Part shown: positions 1-6,904 of the stretch, one piece after another
How the letters are laid out: the number at the start of each line of letters is the position of its first letter
Numbering within the stretch: position 1 is the first letter of the stretch
Origin: Colimorpha_A sp045591885
Lineage (GTDB): Bacteria; Bacillota; Clostridia; Oscillospirales; CAG-272
Length of the DNA: 12,959 bases
Direction: 5' to 3'
Assembly (NCBI GenBank): GCA_045591885.1
Contig: JAZNTT010000008.1
Location: forward strand, 1 to 12,959
The notes under the pieces: generated by a model
Database searches by the model: none
Told to the model about the DNA's origin: nothing
Seen by the model: the letters and a program-made list of their open reading frames with translations, nothing else
Program-made: the position numbers and the translations under genes

Positions 1-1894
1 GATCAAGGAAAGTCTTAATAAATACGTAAGCGGCGCTTACGGAAAATTCCTTCAGGAAAACATAGTAACACAGCGTAACGGCAGATACGTCGTTCCCGTC
101 AAGGCGGAGTACAAAAACGAGATCAAGGGTCTCGTTCACGACACCTCATCTTCGGGCGCAACGCTCTTTATAGAGCCGCTTTCGGTCGTTGACGCGAACA
201 ACGAGCTTCGCGCGCTCGAAAGCCGTGAAAAGCACGAAATCGAGAGAATACTCTCGGAGCTTTCTGCAATGTGCGCCGAGCAAAGCTCGGTCATTATCGG
301 TAATTATCATGCACTTACCGAGCTTGGCTTCATCTTCGCAAAGGGCGAGCTTTCATATAGATTGAACGCAACTGAGCCGAAGATCGTTGACGGCAGTTCG
401 CGCCTTACCTACAAAAAGGCAAGGCATCCGCTTATTGACAAAAAGAAGGTCGTTCCGATCTCCGTTGAGCTCGGATACGATTACGATACGATGGTCATTA
501 CAGGCCCGAATACGGGCGGTAAGACGGTCTGCATGAAGACAGTCGGACTTCTTACTCTTATGGCACACGCGGGGCTTCACATACCCTGCGAGGACGGTGC
601 GGAGCTTTCCGTCTTTGATTCCGTTCTTGCAGATATAGGCGACGAGCAGAGTATTGAGCAGTCGCTCTCGACCTTCTCGTCACACATGGTAAATATCGTC
701 GATATAATGGACAGCGTGACCGACCGTTCGCTCGTCCTTCTCGATGAGCTTGGCGCGGGAACCGACCCGACGGAGGGTGCGGCACTTGCTATGGCGATAA
801 TCGGAAAGGTGCGCTCCTTCGGTGCGCTTTGCTGTGCAACGACTCACTATGCAGAAATAAAGGCGTACGCGCTCGAAACCGAGGGCGTAACGAACGCATC
901 GTGCGAGTTCGATATCGAAACTCTGCGCCCGACCTACCGACTGATAATCGGTACGCCCGGTAAATCGAACGCATTTGCCATCTCGCGCAAGCTCGGCATC
1001 TCCGAGGATATTATATCGGCGGCGGAGGCGAAGATCTCTACCGACGATAAGCGATTTGAAAAGGTCATAGAAGAGCTTGAAGCGCGCCGTATCGAGGCGG
1101 AGCGCGAGCGCGACGCGGCACTGCGTGAGCGTGCGGAATTTGAAAAATACCGCGAAGAGCAGGAAAAGACGATGAAGGCGCGCCTGCTTGCGTCCGAAAA
1201 GCAGCTTGAAAAGAATATCGAAAAGGCAGAGCAGATAATAACAAGCGCAAAGATAACGAGCGAATACGTTATGGACGAGCTTGAAAAGATCAAGCGCCAG
1301 AAGGACAAGGAAAGCTTCGGCGCCAAGCTTGAAGCGGGACGGCGCGACATCAGAAAGACGCTTCGCGACGCGTCTGACAACGTAAATCCAGTTCAGGATG
1401 GCGGAAACGAGGACTACGAGCTTCCGAGACCCCTGCGTAAGGGCGATACGGTGCGAATCGTAAATCTCGGTCAGGAGGGAATGTTGACCGCCGACCCCGA
1501 TAAAAACGGCAACGTGACGATTCAAGCGGGCTTCATGAACATCAGAAGCAATATAAAGAACCTTCGTCTGATCGAGGAAGCAGTCCAGGTCACGACCGCC
1601 GACAAAAAGCGTATAGCCGCATCAAAATATCAGGCAACGCTCAATAAGACCTTCACATCGTCACTTGACCTGCGCGGTCAGTACGGCGACGACGCATGGT
1701 TTATGACCGATAAGTACCTCGACGAGGCGATAATGGCGAATATTAAGAGCGTTACGCTTATTCACGGTAAAGGCACAGGCGCACTTCGTGACGCGCTTAA
1801 AAGACACCTTAAAAACGATCCACGCGTAAAAAGCTTCCGTGCCGGCATTTATGGCGAGGGCGACGGCGGAGTTACCGTTGTTGAATTGAAGTAA
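1..1894 (+). CDS. mutS2: MutS2 family protein with Smr domain, 5' end outside window
   Basis: The reading frame is open from base 2, so the gene starts upstream; 630 residues are visible of the roughly 785 usual for MutS2. The first visible part matches the MutS core of this family (GRYVVPVKAEY, then SGATLFIEP, at about 70-185). The Walker A motif GPNTGGKT is at 503-526, followed by the ABC-type signature LSTFSSHM, Walker B LVLLDELGAGTDP and the TTHY histidine (about 660-850). A charged coiled coil follows (about 1040-1370), then a small KOW-like domain beginning PLRKGDTV (about 1425-1590). The C-terminal Smr domain has LDLRG near 1663 and HGKGTGALR near 1764. Known roles of the family are suppression of recombination or branched DNA processing and, in Bacillus subtilis, splitting of collided ribosomes. 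All motifs look intact. Cytoplasmic. The gene ends just before a terminator, so it is the last gene of its transcript. Confidence 0.96.
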   Translation, partial: IKESLNKYVSGAYGKFLQENIVTQRNGRYVVPVKAEYKNEIKGLVHDTSSSGATLFIEPLSVVDANNELRALESREKHEIERILSELSAMCAEQSSVIIGNYHALTELGFIFAKGELSYRLNATEPKIVDGSSRLTYKKARHPLIDKKKVVPISVELGYDYDTMVITGPNTGGKTVCMKTVGLLTLMAHAGLHIPCEDGAELSVFDSVLADIGDEQSIEQSLSTFSSHMVNIVDIMDSVTDRSLVLLDELGAGTDPTEGAALAMAIIGKVRSFGALCCATTHYAEIKAYALETEGVTNASCEFDIETLRPTYRLIIGTPGKSNAFAISRKLGISEDIISAAEAKISTDDKRFEKVIEELEARRIEAERERDAALRERAEFEKYREEQEKTMKARLLASEKQLEKNIEKAEQIITSAKITSEYVMDELEKIKRQKDKESFGAKLEAGRRDIRKTLRDASDNVNPVQDGGNEDYELPRPLRKGDTVRIVNLGQEGMLTADPDKNGNVTIQAGFMNIRSNIKNLRLIEEAVQVTTADKKRIAASKYQATLNKTFTSSLDLRGQYGDDAWFMTDKYLDEAIMANIKSVTLIHGKGTGALRDALKRHLKNDPRVKSFRAGIYGEGDGGVTVVELK

Positions 1895-1896
1895 GT

Positions 1897-1923
1897 AAAA
1901 AGCACGGCTTGACCGTGCTTTTT
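1897..1923 (+). terminator. Intrinsic terminator of mutS2
   Basis: Three bases after the mutS2 stop, AAAAAGCACGG and CCGTGCTTTTT form an 11-bp stem around a CTTGA loop, and the 3' arm ends in T residues. Its core AAGCACGG is repeated in the terminator at 4398-4443. Confidence 0.9.
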
Positions 1924-1942
1924 ATGCTTTTTGAGATTTTTC

Positions 1943-1979
1943 TATAAAACGCAAGGACTTTTACATTTGCGGTTTTATA
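1943..1979. promoter_or_regulatory. Near-perfect dyad over the probable promoter of the sigma/serpin operon
   Basis: TATAAAACGCAA (1943-1954) and TTGCGGTTTTATA (1967-1979) are inverted copies, differing only by one extra C/G in the right arm, with 12 bases between them. The right arm overlaps TATAAT (1976-1981), the only good -10-like hexamer ahead of the sigma gene. No convincing -35 is found at 16-18 bp: TTTACA at 1960-1965 is only 10 bp away. The dyad could be an operator for a dimeric repressor, an RNA hairpin in a longer leader, or part of a promoter read by the operon's own sigma factor. Function is inferred from position only. Confidence 0.5.
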
Positions 1980-1992
1980 ATAAGTGAAAGAC

Positions 1993-2000
1993 AAAGGAGG
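1993..2000 (+). promoter_or_regulatory. Ribosome binding site of the sigma factor gene
   Basis: AAAGGAGG lies 6 bases before the ATG at 2007. It is a near-ideal Shine-Dalgarno sequence and fixes this start. Confidence 0.85.
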
Positions 2001-2006
2001 GTACCT

Positions 2007-2558
2007 ATGGACAACGGTGCAAGTAGCTACCGCCGTTATCTTGATGGTGACAAGGAAGCATTTGACCCGATAATGCGGGAATACTTTGACGGCCTTATCT
2101 TTTTTATAAACCGATACGTATCCGATCCTGTTGTTTCCGAGGATATTGCAATAGATGTTTTTGCCGATCTGATAATTCATCCGAAAAGGTATAATTTCAG
2201 CGTATCGCTCAAAACATATCTCTATATGCTCGGAAGAAGCTTTGCGCTGAACCATCTTAAACGCGTTAAGCGAGTTAAGATCAGCGATATTTCGGAGCAT
2301 TATGACCTATGTACCGACGAGCCCGAGTTGCCTGACGTTATTATTAAAAACGACGGTAAGCGAGAGCTGTATAACGCGATTGAAAAGCTTCCGAGCGAAA
2401 TGAAGACGGCAGTATATCTTACATATTTCGAGGGAATGAGCTATATCGAGGTCGCATCGGTAATGAAAAAGAACAAAAAAGCCGTTGATAATCTCCTGTA
2501 TAGGGCAAAAAAAGAGCTTGCCGCCATGCTCGGTGAAAACGGAAGGGAATATATATGA
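2007..2558 (+). CDS. RNA polymerase sigma-70 family factor, ECF type
   Basis: 183 residues, the usual ECF size. The sigma-2 region is at residues about 20-88: YVSDPVVSEDIAIDVFADLI resembles the 2.1/2.2 helix with its acidic core, and KTYLYMLGRSFALNHLKR resembles the 2.4 region that reads the -10. The sigma-4 helix-turn-helix is at about 117-172, with LPSEMKTAVYLTYFEGMSYIEVA and then KKAVDNLLYRAKKEL. There is no region 1.1 or 3. It acts in the cytoplasm by directing RNA polymerase to a limited set of promoters. The start is set by a strong ribosome site. The last codons overlap the next gene as ATGA, the usual sigma/anti-sigma coupling. The gene and its downstream partner look more A/T-rich than mutS2, a possible sign of separate origin but not proof. 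The subgroup of ECF factor cannot be told by eye. Confidence 0.92.
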   Translation: MDNGASSYRRYLDGDKEAFDPIMREYFDGLIFFINRYVSDPVVSEDIAIDVFADLIIHPKRYNFSVSLKTYLYMLGRSFALNHLKRVKRVKISDISEHYDLCTDEPELPDVIIKNDGKRELYNAIEKLPSEMKTAVYLTYFEGMSYIEVASVMKKNKKAVDNLLYRAKKELAAMLGENGREYI

Positions 2559-3124
2559 GAAGCTTTGAAGAAAGAAAAGCGGAGGTGCTTTCGCGAAGTG
2601 AAACCGCAATAGCGAAGCGCAAGGCGAATATAAACAGAATAAAAGCTGCCGCGGCGATCCTTTCAGTTTGCCTTTGTATCTTTGTCGGATATAACGCCAT
2701 AGATAACGCTTTGGATGCGCAGAAGAAGGGCGGAGCAAAATATGACCCTTTGAAGGGACCTACCCACAAATGGCAGGGAGGCTCCGATAAAATTTTTGAT
2801 AAAGCCGCTATTGCCTATATCAAGCAGCAGTATGCGGAGAAGCACGCGAGCGAATCAAGTCATATTGACGCGACAGTTGATGATATAATTGTCTGTAATT
2901 ACAGAGGCATCATTAATAAAACGTTTGTGCTCATGGTAAATTGTAAATGTGAATCGTATTCCAAAGAAGCACACACGGAGGTCGTCGGAGGAGTAACGAT
3001 AAACTATCCCGACGGAAGATCGTATACTGTCTGGAACGGCAATAATTTTTATACCATCGCAGAAGCTTATGAAAAATCAATTTTGAATATAGAGGATATA
3101 GAAAAAATCGCATCAAAACAGTAA
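2555..3124 (+). CDS. Single-pass membrane protein, probable anti-sigma factor
   Basis: 189 residues. The ATG overlaps the stop of the sigma factor gene (ATGA, 2555-2558), so translation is probably coupled. Residues 1-30 are highly charged (FEERKAEVLSRSETAIAKRK) and should be cytoplasmic. Residues about 31-48 are one membrane segment (AAAAILSVCLCIFVGYNA). The remaining 140 residues would lie outside, with a tract near 143-153 (VVGGVTINYPD) and an acidic helical end. No zinc-binding HxxxCxxC motif of the ZAS type is present, and I do not recognise a named family. The anti-sigma role is inferred from the overlap with an ECF sigma gene, the topology and the position before an exported protein. 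The outer domain would be the sensor. It could instead be an unrelated membrane protein of the regulon. Confidence 0.72.
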   Translation: MRSFEERKAEVLSRSETAIAKRKANINRIKAAAAILSVCLCIFVGYNAIDNALDAQKKGGAKYDPLKGPTHKWQGGSDKIFDKAAIAYIKQQYAEKHASESSHIDATVDDIIVCNYRGIINKTFVLMVNCKCESYSKEAHTEVVGGVTINYPDGRSYTVWNGNNFYTIAEAYEKSILNIEDIEKIASKQ

Positions 3125-3140
3125 TCTTGAACAGAAATTG

Positions 3141-3147
3141 AAAGGAG
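3141..3147 (+). promoter_or_regulatory. Ribosome binding site of the serpin gene
   Basis: AAAGGAG is 7 bases before the ATG at 3155, inside the 30-bp gap after the preceding gene. There is no room for a separate promoter and terminator, so the serpin should be cotranscribed with the sigma and anti-sigma genes. Confidence 0.8.
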
Positions 3148-3154
3148 CAGATCT

Positions 3155-4393
3155 ATGAAAAAAGCACTTGTACTGATACTTTCCATGTGGCTCGTAATTT
3201 GCCCCGCGCTTTCGCTTTACGGTTGCGCGCAGAAATTTGAAGCTGCTTCTCTTATGGACGGCATTAAGGCAAAAAAGATTGAAAAAACGCCTCTTACGAG
3301 CGAATTCACCGTTGAGCAAATGAGATTTGCTCTTGAGCTTATATCCGAAGCGTCAAAGACAAACGGCGGTAAAAACACGATGGTGTCGCCCCTTTCCGTA
3401 ATGCTTGCGCTTTCAATGACGGCAAACGGTGCGGATGGAAATACGCTTGCACAGATGGAAGAAGTCCTTGGCGGAGAGCTGACAATAGACGAGCTGAACA
3501 ATTACCTTTACAGCTACGTAAAGGGACTTCCGTCAAGTAAAAAGAGCGAGCTTTCTATCGCAAATTCGATATGGTTCCGCGACAGCGAATCTCTTTCCGT
3601 CAAAAAAGAGTTCTTGCAGAAAAATGCCGATTATTACGGAGCTGATGCATATAAGGCGAAGTTTGATAACGAAACGGTAAACGATATAAATTCATGGGTA
3701 AAGAAAAATACAAAGGGGATGATAAATAAGGTTATCGACAGTATTCCCGATACGGTGATGCTTTACCTTATAAACACAATCGCCTTTGAAGCCGAATGGC
3801 AGAGCAAATATGATAAACACGATATAAGGCAAAGCGAATTTACGAGTGCAAGCGGCGAAAAGCAGACCGTCGATATGCTTTGTAAAGACGAGCGTAAGTA
3901 TCTTGAGCTTGAAAACGCTATTGGCTTTATGAAGGATTACGTTGGCGGTGACTATTCCTTCGCCGCGCTTCTTCCGAAAGAGGGAATGACTCCCGAGGAA
4001 CTTCTTCAAACACTTGACCCGAAAGAGCTTAATTCCGCTCTTTTGGCTCCCCAAAACGTCAGTGTACGCACTTCGATGCCTGCTTTTGAGGCAGATTACA
4101 GCGCTGAGCTTTCGGAGATCCTTAAAACGCTCGGTATGACCGATGCTTTCGGCCCGGAGGCGGATTTCTCAAAAATGTCGGATAGCGACCTATATATCGG
4201 TAGCGTGGTACACAAGACCCATATAAAGGTCGATGCCTCCGGAACAAAAGCGGGCGCGGTCACGTCTGTCGGAGCGGAACTCAAATCTTCCCCCAATATA
4301 TCGGTTATACTCAACCGTCCGTTCCTTTATATGATAGTCGATAACGCAACGGGACTTCCGATATTCATTGGTATACTCAATAGCGTAAACTGA
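3155..4393 (+). CDS. Serpin family protease inhibitor, predicted lipoprotein
   Basis: 412 residues, full length for a serpin. The N-terminus is a signal peptide with a possible lipobox LYGC and lipid-anchored Cys24 (Tyr at -2 is unusual), so it should sit on the outer face of the membrane. Serpin landmarks are in order: the shutter segment MVSPLSVMLALSMTANGADGNT (residues 76-97); Asn207 followed by TIAFEAEW; VVHKTHIKVD with His353; the loop hinge GTKAGAVT (363-370); and the C-terminal RPFLYMIVDN plus FIGIL. The hinge has Thr at P14 and small residues P12-P9, as in inhibitory serpins. Counting from Gly363 as P15 puts P1 at Lys377 and P1' at Ser378; one extra residue before RPF makes Ser378 a second choice. 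Inhibitory serpins trap serine or cysteine proteases by loop insertion. Related serpins from gut Clostridia are known to inhibit host neutrophil proteases; a similar target here is inference. Confidence 0.95.
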   Translation: MKKALVLILSMWLVICPALSLYGCAQKFEAASLMDGIKAKKIEKTPLTSEFTVEQMRFALELISEASKTNGGKNTMVSPLSVMLALSMTANGADGNTLAQMEEVLGGELTIDELNNYLYSYVKGLPSSKKSELSIANSIWFRDSESLSVKKEFLQKNADYYGADAYKAKFDNETVNDINSWVKKNTKGMINKVIDSIPDTVMLYLINTIAFEAEWQSKYDKHDIRQSEFTSASGEKQTVDMLCKDERKYLELENAIGFMKDYVGGDYSFAALLPKEGMTPEELLQTLDPKELNSALLAPQNVSVRTSMPAFEADYSAELSEILKTLGMTDAFGPEADFSKMSDSDLYIGSVVHKTHIKVDASGTKAGAVTSVGAELKSSPNISVILNRPFLYMIVDNATGLPIFIGILNSVN

Positions 4394-4397
4394 ATTT

Positions 4398-4443
4398 AAT
4401 AAATAAGAAGCACGGCTCATTTCAGCCGTGCTTCTTATTTATT
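4398..4443. terminator. Bidirectional terminator between serpin and araC-type genes
   Basis: AATAAATAAGAAGCACGGCT (4398-4417) and its exact reverse complement (4424-4443) form a 20-bp perfect stem with a CATTTC loop. A/T-rich tails on both sides let it work in both directions. The right arm covers the stop codon of the minus-strand regulator gene (4439-4441). Confidence 0.92.
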
Positions 4444-5233
4444 GTTTATTCTTTTTTCTGTACTCAAGCGGAGTTATACCGTATTCCTTTTTGAATACTC
4501 TGGCGAAATTCTCCTGCGGAATGCCGACCGATTCGGCTATGTTGCCGACGGGAACCGACGTATCCTCAAGGAGCGCTTTTGCCTTTTTCATCTTGAATGA
4601 GGTGAGATATTCGTATGGGGAAAGCCCGAGCTTTGATTTAAACAGCGTCGAAAAATACGCGCGTTCAAGTCCGGTTGCCTCGGCAATATCGCTGACGGTA
4701 AGAAGCTCGTTGTATCTTGACTCGATAATTCCGAGTGCCTTGTCGATCCATTCGTCGCCCGCCTGTATTCTCTTGTTTTTGAAGAGAATACTGAGAAACT
4801 CGTAGACACATCCGGTCAGCCTAAGGCTTCTTCCACCCTCCTGAGAGCTCCATATCTCGAGCATTCGTTCGAGGCAGGAGTAAAGCTCGCCGAATATCTC
4901 AGGAGAAGCAAAAGGCGTGCTTGACGTGATCCCCGCCTTTTTTAGATATCTTCCGACCGCAACTCCGCCTACGGTGCACCATATTCCTTGACGTGGATCT
5001 TCAAAGTCAGCGGTATGAATGACAGAATCGCCAGGGAGAAGAATATAACAGTCTCCCGCCTTGACGGGAAATTCCTTGCCGTTAATGATAACAGAGCCGC
5101 CGCCTTTTACGCAGGTCTCGAATACGTAGATATCTCTTACAACCGGACCGTAATATGTACCTGGCGCAAGGTTGGTTTCTTTTTCGCAGTAGAGCACGAC
5201 GGGCTCGTCGCTTTTTATTCTTAGGGAACGCAT
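4439..5233 (-). CDS. AraC family transcriptional regulator with cupin sensor domain
   Basis: 264 residues. The N-terminal cupin-like beta domain (residues about 25-90, with GGSVIINGKEFPVKAGDCYILLPGD) is the usual ligand-binding half. The C-terminal DNA-binding domain has two helix-turn-helix units, at about 178-200 (TVSDIAEATGLERAYFSTLF) and about 227-250 (VGNIAESVGIPQENFARVF), ending in the typical YGITPLEYRK. A GGAG ribosome site lies 6-7 bases before the ATG. The gene is divergent from a Gfo/Idh/MocA dehydrogenase, and paired 10-bp repeats in the gap are likely its binding sites, so it probably activates the dehydrogenase in response to a sugar-like ligand. The ligand cannot be read from the sequence. 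There is no other regulator nearby. Confidence 0.95.
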   Translation of the reverse strand: MRSLRIKSDEPVVLYCEKETNLAPGTYYGPVVRDIYVFETCVKGGGSVIINGKEFPVKAGDCYILLPGDSVIHTADFEDPRQGIWCTVGGVAVGRYLKKAGITSSTPFASPEIFGELYSCLERMLEIWSSQEGGRSLRLTGCVYEFLSILFKNKRIQAGDEWIDKALGIIESRYNELLTVSDIAEATGLERAYFSTLFKSKLGLSPYEYLTSFKMKKAKALLEDTSVPVGNIAESVGIPQENFARVFKKEYGITPLEYRKKNKQ

Positions 5234-5246
5234 AAAAAACTCCTAT

Positions 5247-5277
5247 CAAACAAATTGATGAAAACAACAAACAAATT
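5247..5277. promoter_or_regulatory. Pair of 10-bp direct repeats, probable AraC-type operator
   Basis: CAAACAAATT occurs at 5247-5256 and again at 5268-5277, a shift of exactly 21 bp (two helical turns). The second copy ends 4 bp upstream of the -35 of the dehydrogenase promoter. Tandem direct half-sites spaced 21 bp and abutting the -35 are the known arrangement for activation by AraC-family dimers. Binding by the adjacent regulator is inferred. Confidence 0.65.
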
Positions 5278-5281
5278 ACAG

Positions 5282-5310
5282 TTGTGTTATTTTCTTATCT
5301 TTGCTATGAT
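5282..5310 (+). promoter_or_regulatory. Sigma-A type promoter of the dehydrogenase gene
   Basis: TTGTGT (5282-5287) and TATGAT (5305-5310) are 17 bp apart, and the -10 is preceded by TGC, giving an extended -10. The -35 matches the consensus only in TTG, which fits a promoter needing an activator. The ribosome site AAAGGAG (5328-5334) is 7 bases before the ATG. Confidence 0.7.
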
Positions 5311-5341
5311 TATAACATAAACATGCGAAAGGAGCAATAGT

Positions 5342-6358
5342 ATGTCAAAAAACAATTTGAATGTTGCAGTAATTGGCTGCAGCAGAATCATGGGAAGAAT
5401 CCATATGAACGGTGTTGCAAAAATGGAGGGCGCGACTCTTTACGCTATTTGTGACAGCGCGACTGACGACCGTCTTCAGGTAGCGAAGGAGGAGTTCAAC
5501 GTTCCGATAGCGGTTACCGACTATCGTGTTCTTGTAGATGACCCGAATATTGATATAGCGGTCATCGTAACGCCCGATAAGTGCCACCTTGAAATGACAG
5601 CGGCCTTTCTCCGTGCAGGAAAGGACGTTCTCTGCGAAAAGCCTATGGCTCTTTCCGTTGAGGAATGCACCGAAATGAGACGCATCGAGAAGGAAACGGG
5701 CAGACGCCTCATGATAGGTCAGGTTTGCAGATACACTCATGCATTTGTTATGGCAAAGGAGCTTATCGATTCCGGCAGAATCGGCGAGCTTTACTTCGTT
5801 GAGAGCGAGTATGCACATGATTACAGCGAGCGCCGCGGATATGACGATTGGCGTGTTTGCCCCGAGCGCGAGGGCTTCATCGGCGGCGGATGCCATGCAG
5901 TTGACCTTCTCCGTTGGATCGCAGGAAATCCGACCGAGGTTTACGCTCACGCAACTCACAAGTGTCTTACCGATTGGCCGGTAAATGACAGTACGATAGC
6001 TATTTACAAGTTCCCGAACAATGTAATGGGTAAGGTATTCGTTTCGATCGGTTGTAAGAGAAATTACACGATGAGATCGGTATTCTACGGAACCAAGGGA
6101 ACTATTATCTGCGATAATACTTCTCCGACGCTTACAATCTTCGAGGGTGAGAATTTTACAAATCCTCAGGAGCTTCCTGTTGTTATCGATAACCATAATA
6201 CCAAAGCAGAAATTGAAGAATTCGTTTCTGCTATTATGGATGACAAGAATGTTCGTGTCAGCTCGGCAGAGGGTGCTTATACGATTTCCGTTTGCTGTGC
6301 GACCGTTGAGTCTGCCGCAAAGGGAACTCCGATAAACATAGTTTATCCCGAAGTTTGA
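5342..6358 (+). CDS. Gfo/Idh/MocA family NAD(P)-dependent oxidoreductase
   Basis: 338 residues, normal for the family. The N-terminal Rossmann fold begins VAVIGCSRIMGRIH (residues 8-21); the glycine motif is relaxed to GCSRIMG rather than GxGxxG, with Gly12 and Gly18 kept. The family motif CEKPMA is at 98-103 with the conserved Lys100. The second domain has GGGCHAVDLLRW (181-192), where His185 and Asp188 fit the catalytic GGxxxHxxD-type pattern. Members oxidise or reduce sugars, inositols and amino-sugar derivatives. The exact substrate here cannot be assigned. It is a single-gene transcript between an AraC-controlled promoter and a strong terminator, with no transporter or kinase beside it, which makes the pathway unclear. 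Cytoplasmic. Confidence 0.93.
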   Translation: MSKNNLNVAVIGCSRIMGRIHMNGVAKMEGATLYAICDSATDDRLQVAKEEFNVPIAVTDYRVLVDDPNIDIAVIVTPDKCHLEMTAAFLRAGKDVLCEKPMALSVEECTEMRRIEKETGRRLMIGQVCRYTHAFVMAKELIDSGRIGELYFVESEYAHDYSERRGYDDWRVCPEREGFIGGGCHAVDLLRWIAGNPTEVYAHATHKCLTDWPVNDSTIAIYKFPNNVMGKVFVSIGCKRNYTMRSVFYGTKGTIICDNTSPTLTIFEGENFTNPQELPVVIDNHNTKAEIEEFVSAIMDDKNVRVSSAEGAYTISVCCATVESAAKGTPINIVYPEV

Positions 6359-6377
6359 GTTTTGCATAAAAAACAGA

Positions 6378-6408
6378 ATCCCCCGACAGAATTTGTCTGT
6401 CGGGGGAT
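6378..6408. terminator. Bidirectional terminator between dehydrogenase and GNAT genes
   Basis: ATCCCCCGACAGA (6378-6390) and TCTGTCGGGGGAT (6396-6408) form a 13-bp perfect G/C-rich stem with an ATTTG loop. A T-rich stretch follows on the plus strand, and the A-run at 6368-6373 gives a U-run on the minus strand. It ends both the dehydrogenase transcript and the convergent uppP-ftsK-GNAT transcript. Confidence 0.9.
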
Positions 6409-6411
6409 ATT

Positions 6412-6903
6412 TTATATTCCAAAAACGATATCGTCTCCGTCATTTTCATCTAACCTCGTAAAACCGAGCGAGGCATACAACCCTTGTGCCTTTAAGTTGC
6501 TTTCTTCTGTTGCAAGCTTTATCGGCATTTCGGGATCGGCTTCCTTTAATATTTGAATAGCCAAGCGGGCAGCCGCTCTTCCGTAACCCTTACCTTGATG
6601 ACGCTTGTCGATAAAGTAGCCCCACGTGTAAGCATTACTGCCAAGCCACTTACCAAAGTTTATAAAGCCGATACGTTCATCACTTTCATTATGAATGATA
6701 CATGGAAAAAAGTCTTGAGGAAAGAGATACGCTCTGCCGATGTAAAACCACATAGGGCTTACAAGCTCCCTTTGCTCGTCGGTCAACTGACATTCGTATG
6801 CCGCGTATATCAGGTCGGCTTCGGTTTCGAGCGGCTTAATTTTGACACGCTCGTTTTCCCAATGATTGGAAGCGACCCTTTCCAAATCGTTGCGCAAAGA
6901 CAT
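6412..6903 (-). CDS. GNAT family N-acetyltransferase
   Basis: 163 residues, the usual GNAT length. Motif A for acetyl-CoA binding is visible as RHQGKGYGR (residues 101-109), preceded by the beta strand AYTWGYFID. Motif B shows as ESNLKAQGLYASLGFTR (134-150), with Asn136 and Tyr143 in family positions. It should transfer an acetyl group from acetyl-CoA to an amine; the substrate (small molecule, peptide or protein) cannot be told. Its ATG begins one base after the stop of ftsK, and a GAGGAG ribosome site lies inside the end of ftsK (6914-6919), about 10 bases upstream. Translation is therefore probably coupled and the gene cotranscribed as the last member of the uppP-ftsK operon. A functional link with DNA translocation is not implied. 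Confidence 0.92.
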   Translation of the reverse strand: MSLRNDLERVASNHWENERVKIKPLETEADLIYAAYECQLTDEQRELVSPMWFYIGRAYLFPQDFFPCIIHNESDERIGFINFGKWLGSNAYTWGYFIDKRHQGKGYGRAAARLAIQILKEADPEMPIKLATEESNLKAQGLYASLGFTRLDENDGDDIVFGI

Positions 6904-6904
6904 A

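Noticed and set aside
680..1525. 281-codon open frame on the minus strand opposite mutS2
   Set aside because: The protein reads as low-complexity Arg/Leu/Phe sequence, as expected from an antisense shadow of the conserved MutS2 frame.
1960..1981. TTTACA plus TATAAT as a sigma-A promoter for the sigma factor gene
   Set aside because: The hexamers are only 10 bp apart, far below the 16-18 bp needed, so they cannot form one promoter.
5345..6367. 340-codon open frame on the minus strand opposite the dehydrogenase
   Set aside because: It is a mirror of the plus-strand gene, has no recognisable family or ribosome site, and the plus-strand protein has all Gfo/Idh/MocA motifs.
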